Below, piece by piece: positions 25,498-33,366 of a stretch of DNA of 64,000 nucleotides. The notes below the pieces were generated by a model that searched no databases, was not told where the DNA came from, and worked only from the letters and a program-made list of their open reading frames with translations. Within the stretch, counting starts at the first letter, position 1; every line of letters begins with the position of its first letter. Source of the DNA: Candidatus Schekmanbacteria bacterium (GTDB lineage: Bacteria; Schekmanbacteria; GWA2-38-11; J061); NCBI GenBank assembly GCA_016219965.1, contig JACRJM010000003.1:318299-382298 (forward strand). Direction: 5' to 3'. Position numbers and translations under genes: made by a program.

Positions 25498-26216
25498 TGA
25501 TCACCGAGGCAGATCACACCATAATTTCCGATGGCATTATTTTTAACAGCAAGATATATGGCTGTTATCTGTTTCTTCGTAAGATATCCCTTATAGGAAG
25601 GCATATCTATTCCATCCTGACCTTTTTTTCCTTTTAAAGTGCCTTTAATAAACTCGCTCTTTGTCAAATCATAGATAGGAATCCTGTTTCCACGTCCACC
25701 ATGGCAGTCAAAACATACATACTGCTCACACTCATTCCCCGGCACTTTAAAAGACACATAATCTCTCCATCCCTGAGTGATTTTGCTGCTGCACCCTGTT
25801 GCAGCCTCTATTTTAGACGCACGCTTGGCAGCGAGCCTTCCGCCTCCGCCGCCTCCACCATTGCCGTCAGGAGGACCAATGCCGCAGATCTTTTCAGGAT
25901 AGTGAAGAGCAAGGTAGATGTTTGTTATCTGTGTTTTGGTCAATGTCTTTTTGAACTTCGGCGAGGTGCCGTAACTGTCACTTTTCCCATTAACAGTGTA
26001 TTTAACGAAGTCTTTTTTTGAAACTGAGATAAGCGCGGGGAATATCTTGTTTCCTGAACCGCCGTGGCAGGGAGTACAGTTAATCAGATAATTTTCCCAA
26101 CCTTCTGTTATTGCCTTGCTGGTGCCTGCCTCAACGATATTCATGGCAACCACTTCACTAATCACACATACCAAACCAATCAATAAAAAGAACCGGATTG
26201 CTGATAATCTTTTCAT
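25494..26216 (-). CDS. Diheme c-type cytochrome
   Basis: 240-residue exported cytochrome. Signal peptide (FFLLIGLVCVISEVVAM) followed by two homologous cytochrome-c units, each with one heme site: CTPCHGGSGNKIFP and CFDCHGGRGNRIP. Each unit ends in a matching block (KKTLTKTQITNIYLALHYP and SYKGYLTKKQITAIYLAVKN). A Met in DGIDMPSYKG is a likely axial ligand of the second heme. The units are joined by a Gly-rich linker. Coupled by 4-base overlaps to both neighbours. Its presence in a TonB-ECF operon suggests a redox step, such as metal reduction before uptake (inference). Confidence 0.85.
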   Translation of the reverse strand: MKRLSAIRFFLLIGLVCVISEVVAMNIVEAGTSKAITEGWENYLINCTPCHGGSGNKIFPALISVSKKDFVKYTVNGKSDSYGTSPKFKKTLTKTQITNIYLALHYPEKICGIGPPDGNGGGGGGGRLAAKRASKIEAATGCSSKITQGWRDYVSFKVPGNECEQYVCFDCHGGRGNRIPIYDLTKSEFIKGTLKGKKGQDGIDMPSYKGYLTKKQITAIYLAVKNNAIGNYGVICLGDQ

Positions 26217-28519
26217 TTCACTTTTCCTTTTAGTGTCTTAATGTTGCTCTTGCCGTATATGGTGCTGACTCTTAATGTAATCTTTTTCTTCTTCACCTTA
26301 TCAAGGCTCAAAATAATGGTATCATCAGTCCAGACAACTATGCTCATCTTTGCGCCGGTCACTATAATATCCCCTTCAACCGGTCCAAAACTGCGGCCAT
26401 AGAGAAGGATCTCACTTCCTTTTTTAACTGTTGATTTTGAAACTTTATTTATCTTTGACTTTAATGGTTTGTTATAGGTAAACGCAGCGCCATTTTCGGA
26501 CTTGTCACCATCTGAAGTTGCAACATATATGAACACTGCACCCGGTGTAACTCCCCATGGAATTGCTATCTTTATTTCCGTATCGCTCCATGATGAAACA
26601 TCGCATTCAGTTTCAACCTCACCAGACAATATTGTCACTTTCCCTATAACGCCTCCAAAACCGCTCCCGCTTATTGTAAGCTCATCCGCATATGTACCGG
26701 CATCACTGCTTAAAGACGTTATCTCAGGCAAGGCCCCTGTCTGTTCAACAACATAATCTTCCCCTGCAATGGTTATATGTCCTGTCCTCGGGTTCCTGTC
26801 TATATTGGCTGACAGCGAATAGCTTACTGTTCCGAAGCCGCTTCCATTTCCTCCAGACGTAATAGTTATCCATGAGGATGAGCTTTGCTCTACTTCAGTA
26901 TTCCATGCGCAGCTTTCTTCTGCGGTTATATCAACTGAACCATCGCCGCCATGGGAGTCAAACTCATCTGCATCTTTTGAGAGAATAAAAATACATGCAC
27001 TCCCTTCCTGCGTTACCGTAAAGACCTGACCAGCTATGGTCATAGTCCCAATACGCTGGTCAAAACTAATATTTGGAGATACCGTGAAACTCACAACCCC
27101 TTCGCCTGTGCCATTGTTCCCTGAGGCGATTGTTATCCAGCCAGCACCTTCTTCATCCACAGAAGAAGACCATGCGCACTCGCTGTAAGATGTAACAGTT
27201 ACTGCTCCTTCTCCGCCGTTATAACTGAAAGATTCTTCATCTTGTGAAATGGTATAGGTACAGACAACCTGTCCGCTCTGAGTTACGGAATAGCTATGTC
27301 CTGCTATGGTTATAGTCCCGCTTCGCAGATTTGTTGTTTCATTTGCAAAAACTGTGTAGGTCACTACGCCATTACCTATTCCGCTCACTCCGGAACTTAT
27401 GGTTATCCAGCCGATGCTGCCCTCATCTACCGCTGCCGTCCAGTCGCATTCGCTGTCAGCGGTGACATTGATCGAACCTGTGCCTCCGCTGTCATCAAAA
27501 GATTTGCCTTCAGGTAATATTGAATAGTTACATTCAAGTGTTGAAGTTAATGGTATCCCCCAGTCTGACACGAAATAATTGAAACCGTCATTCTTGGGGC
27601 TGATGGTCACTCTCCCTGAACCATCCGACACGCTTGAGAACATCTTTTTCTGGGTGTTATTTTTCCCGCTTCTTGTGAATGCAACCATTGATGTGTCCGG
27701 AGACCATTTTGGAAGTTCATTCTGCTGGGAAGGAAAATCGCCGTCAATCGATAAAGAATAAGTAATAGTGGTTTCCGGATCTATAGTTACTATATTGTGT
27801 CCTGAGCTGAATATTATAGTCTGCGAAGGAGCCCAGTCCGGCGCAGTCTTGTTGGTAGCCTCACTACAGCACGAGTCGGTAAGCTTAATATTTCCCGAAC
27901 CATCAGCATTGATTATATAGAGCTCATTTGAATAGACTTCCTCTGTTTCCCTGTGACAGTAAACAATCTTTGCTCCGTCAGGCGAGAAGCTTGGATCATA
28001 GTTATATCCGCCGGTAGTAAGTTTGGTAAGAGTGCTTCCATTCAAATCCACTGTGTAAATGTCATATTGATTTGCTGTCCCCATGCTGAAAGCAAGCTTT
28101 GTCCCGTTGGGAGACCATGCCAAACCTCCCGGAGATGTATATCCCTCGGAAAAAGCATATATACTCCTCACATCGCTGCCGTCAGACTTCATGAGTTTCA
28201 GTGCATTAGCTACGTTGTCAATAAAAGCGATCTTAGCTCCCTTTGGAGAAAGAACCGGGGCGCTGTTGCTTGTACTGTTCGTGTTGTCATTTAGACTTAT
28301 AAGCTCGGTACCGTCTTCGTTCATTTCCCATATCTCACCCCACTTGTCCTCAGGGTAAGAGAGAGTCTTGGGAGTTACGAGATCATCTATGTTGCGGACG
28401 TAAATGACTTTGCCTGCTGCATCTGAAGTTTCAGGATTTCCTGAAACCAGAAGAATCAGGATAAGCCATGTAAAGCATAACCCTAATGCCCGCCGCATGT
28501 TGATAGTTTTCATAATCAT
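26213..28519 (-). CDS. Exported beta-propeller / BACON / IPT multidomain protein
   Basis: 768 residues. Signal peptide (LGLCFTWLILILLVSG) then a TolB/PD40-like propeller (SPKGAKIAFIDN, SPNGTKLAFSMG, SFSPDGAKIVYCHR repeats, to about 320). Three BACON domains follow, each starting with a Cys (CNYSIL, CTYTIS, CIFILS) and containing W-(S/I/T)-T(I)-T-S-G and VTQ-G blocks. Two IPT/TIG immunoglobulin-like domains close the protein. BACON domains are linked to carbohydrate or mucin binding and surface proteins. It is likely an extracytoplasmic binding or scaffolding protein of the TonB operon. No catalytic motif seen. Confidence 0.78.
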   Translation of the reverse strand: MIMKTINMRRALGLCFTWLILILLVSGNPETSDAAGKVIYVRNIDDLVTPKTLSYPEDKWGEIWEMNEDGTELISLNDNTNSTSNSAPVLSPKGAKIAFIDNVANALKLMKSDGSDVRSIYAFSEGYTSPGGLAWSPNGTKLAFSMGTANQYDIYTVDLNGSTLTKLTTGGYNYDPSFSPDGAKIVYCHRETEEVYSNELYIINADGSGNIKLTDSCCSEATNKTAPDWAPSQTIIFSSGHNIVTIDPETTITYSLSIDGDFPSQQNELPKWSPDTSMVAFTRSGKNNTQKKMFSSVSDGSGRVTISPKNDGFNYFVSDWGIPLTSTLECNYSILPEGKSFDDSGGTGSINVTADSECDWTAAVDEGSIGWITISSGVSGIGNGVVTYTVFANETTNLRSGTITIAGHSYSVTQSGQVVCTYTISQDEESFSYNGGEGAVTVTSYSECAWSSSVDEEGAGWITIASGNNGTGEGVVSFTVSPNISFDQRIGTMTIAGQVFTVTQEGSACIFILSKDADEFDSHGGDGSVDITAEESCAWNTEVEQSSSSWITITSGGNGSGFGTVSYSLSANIDRNPRTGHITIAGEDYVVEQTGALPEITSLSSDAGTYADELTISGSGFGGVIGKVTILSGEVETECDVSSWSDTEIKIAIPWGVTPGAVFIYVATSDGDKSENGAAFTYNKPLKSKINKVSKSTVKKGSEILLYGRSFGPVEGDIIVTGAKMSIVVWTDDTIILSLDKVKKKKITLRVSTIYGKSNIKTLKGKVK

Positions 28520-28535
28520 AGTTGCAGGTTTCTTT

Positions 28536-31500
28536 TTAGTCTGTCACCCAGAGCTCAGCCGGCGGAAGTGATATGCTGGTTACATTTTCACCTACACCCC
28601 AGTTTGATGCAGTTGTCCCAAGCGCTCCCCTTGAAAGTCCGCTAAAGCCCGGCTTGTCAATATTGTCGCCTGAAGAATGAGATGCGGATGAAGTCTTGTT
28701 ATATCCTCTGAGCGGAGTCCTAAGCTCACTACCATTGACAATGGAATCATACATTATCTCCTCGTCGCCTATGAGGATTACATTTGGACCGGTTGTCTTT
28801 GACGAAGACAACTGGGATGTATCACCGGTAAGTACAATGCTGTATGTCACACCGCTTGAACCGTCTGCCGCAGCAGCCGGACGTGTTGTCCTGTAAATAG
28901 GAGTTCCTATATTATGGTTAATGGCTCCTACCCAGTCCGGAGAGCTCCCTGCTTTTCCCCTGAGCAGAGGTGTTAAAGTGCTTCCGCTGGACATGGTGTA
29001 TTCAATTACCTCCCCGTCCATTACAATTGCTCCCGAGATAGGGTCAAGCCCGAGGTTGGCGGGCTCGTCACTTAAAACAAGATTGGATGCATTGGCAAAA
29101 AATGTCTTCCCAAGATAGCCGTTATTTGCAGGAAGACTTCCCCCAAGAGTAGCGCCTGTGTCTGTTACCCTGTTGTTAGTGTAACTGACTTTTTCATAAT
29201 ATATATCGCCTGCATTTACAGGATTTGAATGAGTGTTTGCTTCAAGGAGCAATGTTCCCGACTGCGGAAAAACAACAGACGGGACTGTAAATGTATTGGT
29301 GACCGGAGTATCGTAAAAAGCTGTGTCCGATGTGGCAATTCCCACCTTCTCTGTTGGTCTTGATTCAACAGCATCTGAAAATACCATCCTGCTTCCGCCG
29401 GCATATAACTTTCCCCCTGAGGAAACAAAGGTCCTGACAAAAAGATTATTGTCTCCAAAACCATCAGTAGTCACAGTCATCCAGTTTACGCCATCCGCAG
29501 TCCTGTAGATTCTGCATCCAGTATTAACCATACTTGAAGGGGCTGCTGCCACATAGAGCCAGCCATCATGTTGTCCGGGAAAAAGCGTAAGCTCATCTTT
29601 ACCGTTGACATCAAGGGGATTTGCCGGGTCAATCCCTGTATCAAATCCTGCATAGGAAGGATTGGGCAATAAAATGGTCCCGCCTCTGTTCAGCCCGCCC
29701 GCTGATGTTGGAAAAGGAAAGCTTGTTCCTGCGCCACCTGCCTGATTGTAGGTAAAGCTGTCCATACGGCGGACCCAATCGCTGTCGCTTGTCTTGTTTG
29801 CTACTCCCTTGTCATTGGAAATATTTATCAGAGAAAGTATTTCTCCTCCTTCTCCCGGATACTGGGCAACTCCCGGAACCTTATTCGCTGCAAAGACCCA
29901 AAGCTGCTGTTGACTGCCAGCCGCGCCTTCGCTGGAAGGAGAAAAAACTGAAAAAGTAGCCGTAGAATTTCCGCTTTCACCAAGCCCTCTTTCGTTTGCG
30001 CCGCTTACGAGATAAACCTGGTCTGAAGTTGATGGAGTAAAGGCAGGCCCGCCATGAAATACTGTGACCAGGTCATTTGAAGCATTGCTGTCTATGATGC
30101 TGACATTTGTATATATTGCACTGCCATGCTTTATCTGCATATACCTATGGGCATACTGATGGGGAAGGAATGCGGTCCCGCTTCCGCGGATCTTGTAGCA
30201 ATTGTCGCCATATGCTGAAACAGTTGTGACACTGCGCAGTGTGTCATCGCCAAATGCCGTTGTATCAACACTTCCTGCCGCAAGAACCCAGTCGCTTTCC
30301 AAGCGTCCACCGCCGCCGCCGACTTTTGTATCAGCTATGTAAAACGTTAATCCCAGTTTTACAGCATCGCCTATCTTTCCAACAAATCCATGAGTGGCGC
30401 TACCGATAACAAGACTTCCTCCGCCAAGGATCGTTGAACCAACTGGTTTTGAAACAGCGCTTGCATCGTTTATACCTGTATCCTTGAAGGCATCGGTCAT
30501 AACCCAGGACCATGAACCTGAATCTCCGGTTATTGAATAAGCGAGATTACCGTCAGCTTTGCTCCCTGCATATGCTCTTCCGGCGCCGGACTCAAGGCTT
30601 CCTGCAAAAAGGCTTCCGTCAAATTCGAAAAGGTTGTTTATACCGTCTGAATCAGTGTCCTGAAATACGCTTGTCCATGAAGAGCCGTTATATCTCCATA
30701 TCTCGCCGCCGCTGTTTATCGGTGTTTCAAGACCTGCAGCATTGTTGGATTTGCCTGTGCCAACATAAAGTTTGCTGTCATAAACAAACTGCTGGCCGCC
30801 CATGTTATTGAATATCTTATTATATGCTGCCTCCGAGCCGCCCCATCCGTCACTGTTTATCTGTGTGAATGAACCTGATGTCGGGTCATACTCCCAGTGC
30901 TCGGCGCCTTTTCTTGCATTAGAATTTTCATTGCGGTCTGTGTGGTCATTCTTTCCCAATACTGCGTAGATCTTTCCATTGAACGATGCCAGAGACGGGA
31001 AGAAAATATTATCAGCGTTGTCTGTGTTGTCCTCTCCATTGCTGTCCCAGTTGAATCCGGTTGGCGCCCCGGGGCCTGCTATCTGGTGCCAGTTGTCAGC
31101 ATAAATAGAACCTCTGAAATTAAAACTTGTTGCATTGGGATCAGCAAACTGCCACTGTATTGGCGAACCTGTAGCGCCCGGGGCTATTTTTTCTCCGCCC
31201 GGGGCATGGTCAAAATATGCCAACCCAGAAGGATCGTAACCATACTCATTATAAACTGAAACATCAGACGGTGTAATAGTTTCTATCACAGCGTATGCTG
31301 CATACAAAGTATCTGTAGTATGGTTTGTTATGGTAACATTTCCTGAAAATATTAAATTAAGGCTGTCCCAGGTTGCCCCGGTGCTTGCTACTGTTACATG
31401 AGGGATCGAGTTATTTTCCGGGTATATTTTTGCATTGCGTCTTCTTGGGCGGGAATTATCATCTACTTTAAAAGTAATTGTTCCGGAAGACGGATCAACA

Positions 31501-31682
31501 CTTCCTGTGAAAGTGGCAATAGGCGTTTGTTTGGTTGATTTGCCGGAGCTACTGGAAATCTTTGGAGTTCCAGAGGAATCACTGCTTCCGCTTCCACCGC
31601 CGCCGCATCCGGCAATTATAAAGGCAAACATGAAACAGAAAAAAAGCACATTCAGCTTAAATATTATTTTCCATTTATCCAT
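28536..31682 (-). CDS. Large surface lipoprotein, first gene of the TonB-ECF operon
   Basis: 1048 residues. Signal peptide with lipobox FIIAGC followed by a Gly/Ser linker (GGGGSGSSDSSG), so lipid-anchored in the outer membrane. Residues about 45-180 form a beta-rich domain. The middle (about 200-480 and 560-780) has kelch-like repeats such as SFNGKIYAVLGKN, YDSKLYVGTGKS, EFDGSLFAGSLES and SGGKLYAGGSRM. The C-terminal third is Ser/Gly-rich with no known domain. Binding site GGAG precedes the ATG. No peptidase or hydrolase motif seen. Probable surface binding protein that feeds the TonB receptor (inference). Confidence 0.75.
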   Translation of the reverse strand: MDKWKIIFKLNVLFFCFMFAFIIAGCGGGGSGSSDSSGTPKISSSSGKSTKQTPIATFTGSVDPSSGTITFKVDDNSRPRRRNAKIYPENNSIPHVTVASTGATWDSLNLIFSGNVTITNHTTDTLYAAYAVIETITPSDVSVYNEYGYDPSGLAYFDHAPGGEKIAPGATGSPIQWQFADPNATSFNFRGSIYADNWHQIAGPGAPTGFNWDSNGEDNTDNADNIFFPSLASFNGKIYAVLGKNDHTDRNENSNARKGAEHWEYDPTSGSFTQINSDGWGGSEAAYNKIFNNMGGQQFVYDSKLYVGTGKSNNAAGLETPINSGGEIWRYNGSSWTSVFQDTDSDGINNLFEFDGSLFAGSLESGAGRAYAGSKADGNLAYSITGDSGSWSWVMTDAFKDTGINDASAVSKPVGSTILGGGSLVIGSATHGFVGKIGDAVKLGLTFYIADTKVGGGGGRLESDWVLAAGSVDTTAFGDDTLRSVTTVSAYGDNCYKIRGSGTAFLPHQYAHRYMQIKHGSAIYTNVSIIDSNASNDLVTVFHGGPAFTPSTSDQVYLVSGANERGLGESGNSTATFSVFSPSSEGAAGSQQQLWVFAANKVPGVAQYPGEGGEILSLINISNDKGVANKTSDSDWVRRMDSFTYNQAGGAGTSFPFPTSAGGLNRGGTILLPNPSYAGFDTGIDPANPLDVNGKDELTLFPGQHDGWLYVAAAPSSMVNTGCRIYRTADGVNWMTVTTDGFGDNNLFVRTFVSSGGKLYAGGSRMVFSDAVESRPTEKVGIATSDTAFYDTPVTNTFTVPSVVFPQSGTLLLEANTHSNPVNAGDIYYEKVSYTNNRVTDTGATLGGSLPANNGYLGKTFFANASNLVLSDEPANLGLDPISGAIVMDGEVIEYTMSSGSTLTPLLRGKAGSSPDWVGAINHNIGTPIYRTTRPAAAADGSSGVTYSIVLTGDTSQLSSSKTTGPNVILIGDEEIMYDSIVNGSELRTPLRGYNKTSSASHSSGDNIDKPGFSGLSRGALGTTASNWGVGENVTSISLPPAELWVTD

Positions 31683-31738
31683 TTACATCTCCTATTTATA
31701 CTTAACTTTAAGCCCTGCATGTTTATAATGACAGCAGG

Positions 31739-31906
31739 CTAAAAGAAGGTTCCGCCAGTAACATTTGTTGTTGAAGAAAATAAGGTTATGTTGACGAATG
31801 AGTCATAAACATAAAGCTCAGGTTCAGAAAATTTTCTTTTTCTTTCCTGCTTAGATGGTAATTGTTGTCCTTCCTTATTTTCTTTATTCGCACTGTCATA
31901 TTTCAT
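31739..31906 (-). CDS. 55-residue leader-peptide-like small protein (possible RiPP precursor)
   Basis: Short frame directly ahead of the lipoprotein operon. It begins MKYDSANKENKEGQQLPSKQ, continues with a basic ERKRKFSEPELYVYDSF, and ends NVTGGTFF. The KF.EP.L..Y.......T pattern is like the recognition sequence of lasso-peptide and other RRE-dependent leader peptides, and the tail is Ser/Thr/Gly/Asn-rich like a core peptide. No modification enzymes are adjacent; two radical SAM proteins with B12 domains lie 23 kb or more away. The ATG at 31904-31906 has a poor binding site. It is spaced from the upstream RNA hairpin exactly as the PEP-CTERM gene is from its own. Coding status is plausible but unproven. 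Confidence 0.45.
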   Translation of the reverse strand: MKYDSANKENKEGQQLPSKQERKRKFSEPELYVYDSFVNITLFSSTTNVTGGTFF

Positions 31907-31960
31907 AATCTGTTTTTATTATTTCTTACCCTTTATTCTCTCAATCCCCATGCCGCTAAA

Positions 31961-32055
31961 AGTTCCTGGCAGATCCGGTTCTGCAGGCGAAAAGCATTTT
32001 TTTGACGCTGTTAGCCACTCGAAGGGGGATGCAGAACCGGATACCAGCCAGAACT
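31961..32055 (-). ncRNA. Structured leader RNA, copy 1
   Basis: A long bulged stem closes a junction. Pairing arms: AGTTC/GAACT, TGGC/GCCA, and a 13-bp perfect ATCCGGTTCTGCA (31973-31985) with its complement at 32030-32042. The enclosed 44 bases carry TTGACGCTGTTA (32002-32013) and TCGAAGGGGG (32019-32028), both shared with copy 2 at 33007-33105. It lies 55 bases upstream of the small gene at 31739-31906. A second TGGGGAT (minus strand, 31944-31950) could pair with the ATCCCC inside the junction. I matched it to no known riboswitch class from memory. Confidence 0.55.
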
Positions 32056-32101
32056 TATTATAAACAAAACGCTATCCTTGCTTTAAAAGCTGTTCACCGG
32101 A

Positions 32102-32132
32102 AAAGAGAATGTTTTTTTAAACAAACTCTTTG
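32102..32132 (-). terminator. Weak possible terminator after PEP-CTERM gene
   Basis: Minus-strand AAAGAG...CTCTTT with inner TGTTT/AAACA and a 2x2 mismatch, ten bases after the PEP-CTERM stop, with only a short U-rich tail. Probably partial; readthrough into the next unit is possible. Confidence 0.3.
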
Positions 32133-32141
32133 AAATTTTTA

Positions 32142-32948
32142 TTATTTAACTATTAATTTCCTCACACCCGCGACGGCAAACCCTGCCAGTAAAAGAAGAA
32201 ACGTTGAAGGTTCAGGAACCGCCGGAGCCTCAACGCCAGCAAATCTTGGATCAGTAATATTTATTCCATATTGAAAATATACATTGGATATAGAACTTAA
32301 ATTGAATCCACCCGACAGACTGCCCAGGGTGAATATCGCTGAATTCTGTATTAGTGCATTGGCTCCTTTAACGTCTGTAGATCCGGTAAGAGGGTTGTCC
32401 AATAACGATGTTATACCATATTGCAATTTGCCAGGACCAGCTTCACCCTGCAAGTTGCCTGGAGTAAATAATGATGAAGTCCCACCGCCTGGCCATGTGC
32501 TAAACACTCCACCGTAGGCGGCGCTTAAAATAGCTTCATTTACAGTTGAAGTTGGACTTAGATATCCGGCAAGGCCATTTCTGTATCCCCATTCCTCGCC
32601 CACAGATCCAACCGGAGTTGGACCTGTTCCTGAGGGATTACCTGCCGGCGGGAACATAACAGTTGATCCCGGAGCAATGACGGCAGATGTTTTTGAAAAG
32701 AGCGGGTCTCCTGCAACTTCGAAAAACAACCCTGTTAACACACCAGCCTGTGATAAGACATCAGAGCTGGAAGTATTGGTCAGAGTCACCAGCAGATTTC
32801 CACCCGATATATTAAATGTCGCACTTGCACCAAGAGATCCTGAAGATCCATTGTAAATTAACGGGTTTGCTTCTGCCGGAATTGTAATCATGGCAAGCAT
32901 GATTAACAGTCCGCATATTCCTGCAACTAATGATCCTCTAATCTTCAT
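32142..32948 (-). CDS. PEP-CTERM sorting-domain protein
   Basis: 268 residues. Signal peptide (GICGLLIMLAMITIPAEA), a beta-rich body of no known enzyme family (FNISGGNLLVTLTNTSSSDV), then a typical PEP-CTERM tail: AVPEPSTFLLLLAGFAVAGV and a basic end RKLIVK. PEP-CTERM proteins are processed by exosortase at the inner membrane and released to the cell surface or matrix. Exosortase is not in this window. AGGAGG precedes the ATG. Leader RNA copy 2 and a Moco-like riboswitch with terminator lie upstream, so expression is probably controlled by transcript leaders. Confidence 0.85.
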   Translation of the reverse strand: MKIRGSLVAGICGLLIMLAMITIPAEANPLIYNGSSGSLGASATFNISGGNLLVTLTNTSSSDVLSQAGVLTGLFFEVAGDPLFSKTSAVIAPGSTVMFPPAGNPSGTGPTPVGSVGEEWGYRNGLAGYLSPTSTVNEAILSAAYGGVFSTWPGGGTSSLFTPGNLQGEAGPGKLQYGITSLLDNPLTGSTDVKGANALIQNSAIFTLGSLSGGFNLSSISNVYFQYGINITDPRFAGVEAPAVPEPSTFLLLLAGFAVAGVRKLIVK

Positions 32949-33006
32949 CTCATTCCTCCTGTCAAAGTTATATTTTTAAAATATTTAAATATAGTTGTTA
33001 TTTTTT

Positions 33007-33105
33007 AATTTCAGGTTTTGCTCAGGTCCTCAAAGAAACGACATCCACGTTGATGCCATTAAAGCCTTCGAAGGGGGCTATGAGGACCGTGAGCTTACCT
33101 GAATT
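33007..33105 (-). ncRNA. Structured leader RNA, copy 2
   Basis: Same plan as copy 1 with different bases in the stems, i.e. covariation: CAGGT/ACCTG, GCTCA/TGAGC, and GGTCCTCA (33025-33032) with TGAGGACC (33081-33088). The junction holds TTGATGCCATTA (33050-33061) and TCGAAGGGGG (33068-33077), at 17-18 base spacing in both copies. It lies 59 bases upstream of the PEP-CTERM start. Position and conservation suggest a cis-acting regulatory RNA transcribed with the minus-strand genes. The sense strand is inferred from gene direction. Confidence 0.55.
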
Positions 33106-33134
33106 AAAATTTCAAAAGAAACCCGGGGGAATAT

Positions 33135-33172
33135 AAAAAAGAAAAGCCGGTTCCCTTTCTAAGGTACCGGCT
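33135..33172 (-). terminator. Intrinsic terminator downstream of the Moco-like element
   Basis: On the minus strand AGCCGGTACC pairs with GGAACCGGCT across a short loop and is followed by TTTTCTTTTTT. It stands 18 bases after the riboswitch-like element, as expected for an expression platform. It may also end hisS transcripts. Confidence 0.8.
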
Positions 33173-33189
33173 AAATTGATATGTCCATT

Positions 33190-33290
33190 TACTTTCTCCT
33201 TTCCGAGCACGGGAGGAAAAGCCGTTTCCAGCATCACCTATCGATTCTGCTCCATCGCGCTTTCACGCATTAGGCCGCAGAATTCGGAGT
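33190..33290 (-). promoter_or_regulatory. Moco/Tuco-type riboswitch candidate
   Basis: Minus-strand RNA of about 100 bases. The 3' part reads CCUCCCGUGCUCGGAAAGGA, nearly the same as the CCUCCCGU..CUGGAAAGGUG ending of the E. coli moaA leader as I remember it. The 5' part ACUCCGAAUUCUGCGGCCU parallels ACUC.....UCUGC..CCU of that leader. Hairpin 1 has a GAAA tetraloop (GCGUGAAAGCGC) and its flanks CCUAAU/GAUGG resemble the 11-nt tetraloop receptor. A second GAAA hairpin (GCUGGAAACGGC) could dock. ACUCC at 33286-33290 pairs with GGAG at 33196-33199 to close the domain. An intrinsic terminator follows. It would sense molybdenum or tungsten cofactor. Confidence 0.55.
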
Positions 33291-33366
33291 TTTAGTTAAA
33301 TATTTTTTTGCAACAGGATTTTTAATAATGAATCTTACTATGGATGTCAAATATTTTTTTAGGAAG

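Noticed and set aside
31961-33105. c-di-GMP-I (GEMM) riboswitch for the paired leader RNAs
   Set aside because: A GACGC/GCC-like stretch is present on the plus strand of copy 1, but it is missing in copy 2 and the GEMM core is absent on the gene-sense strand.
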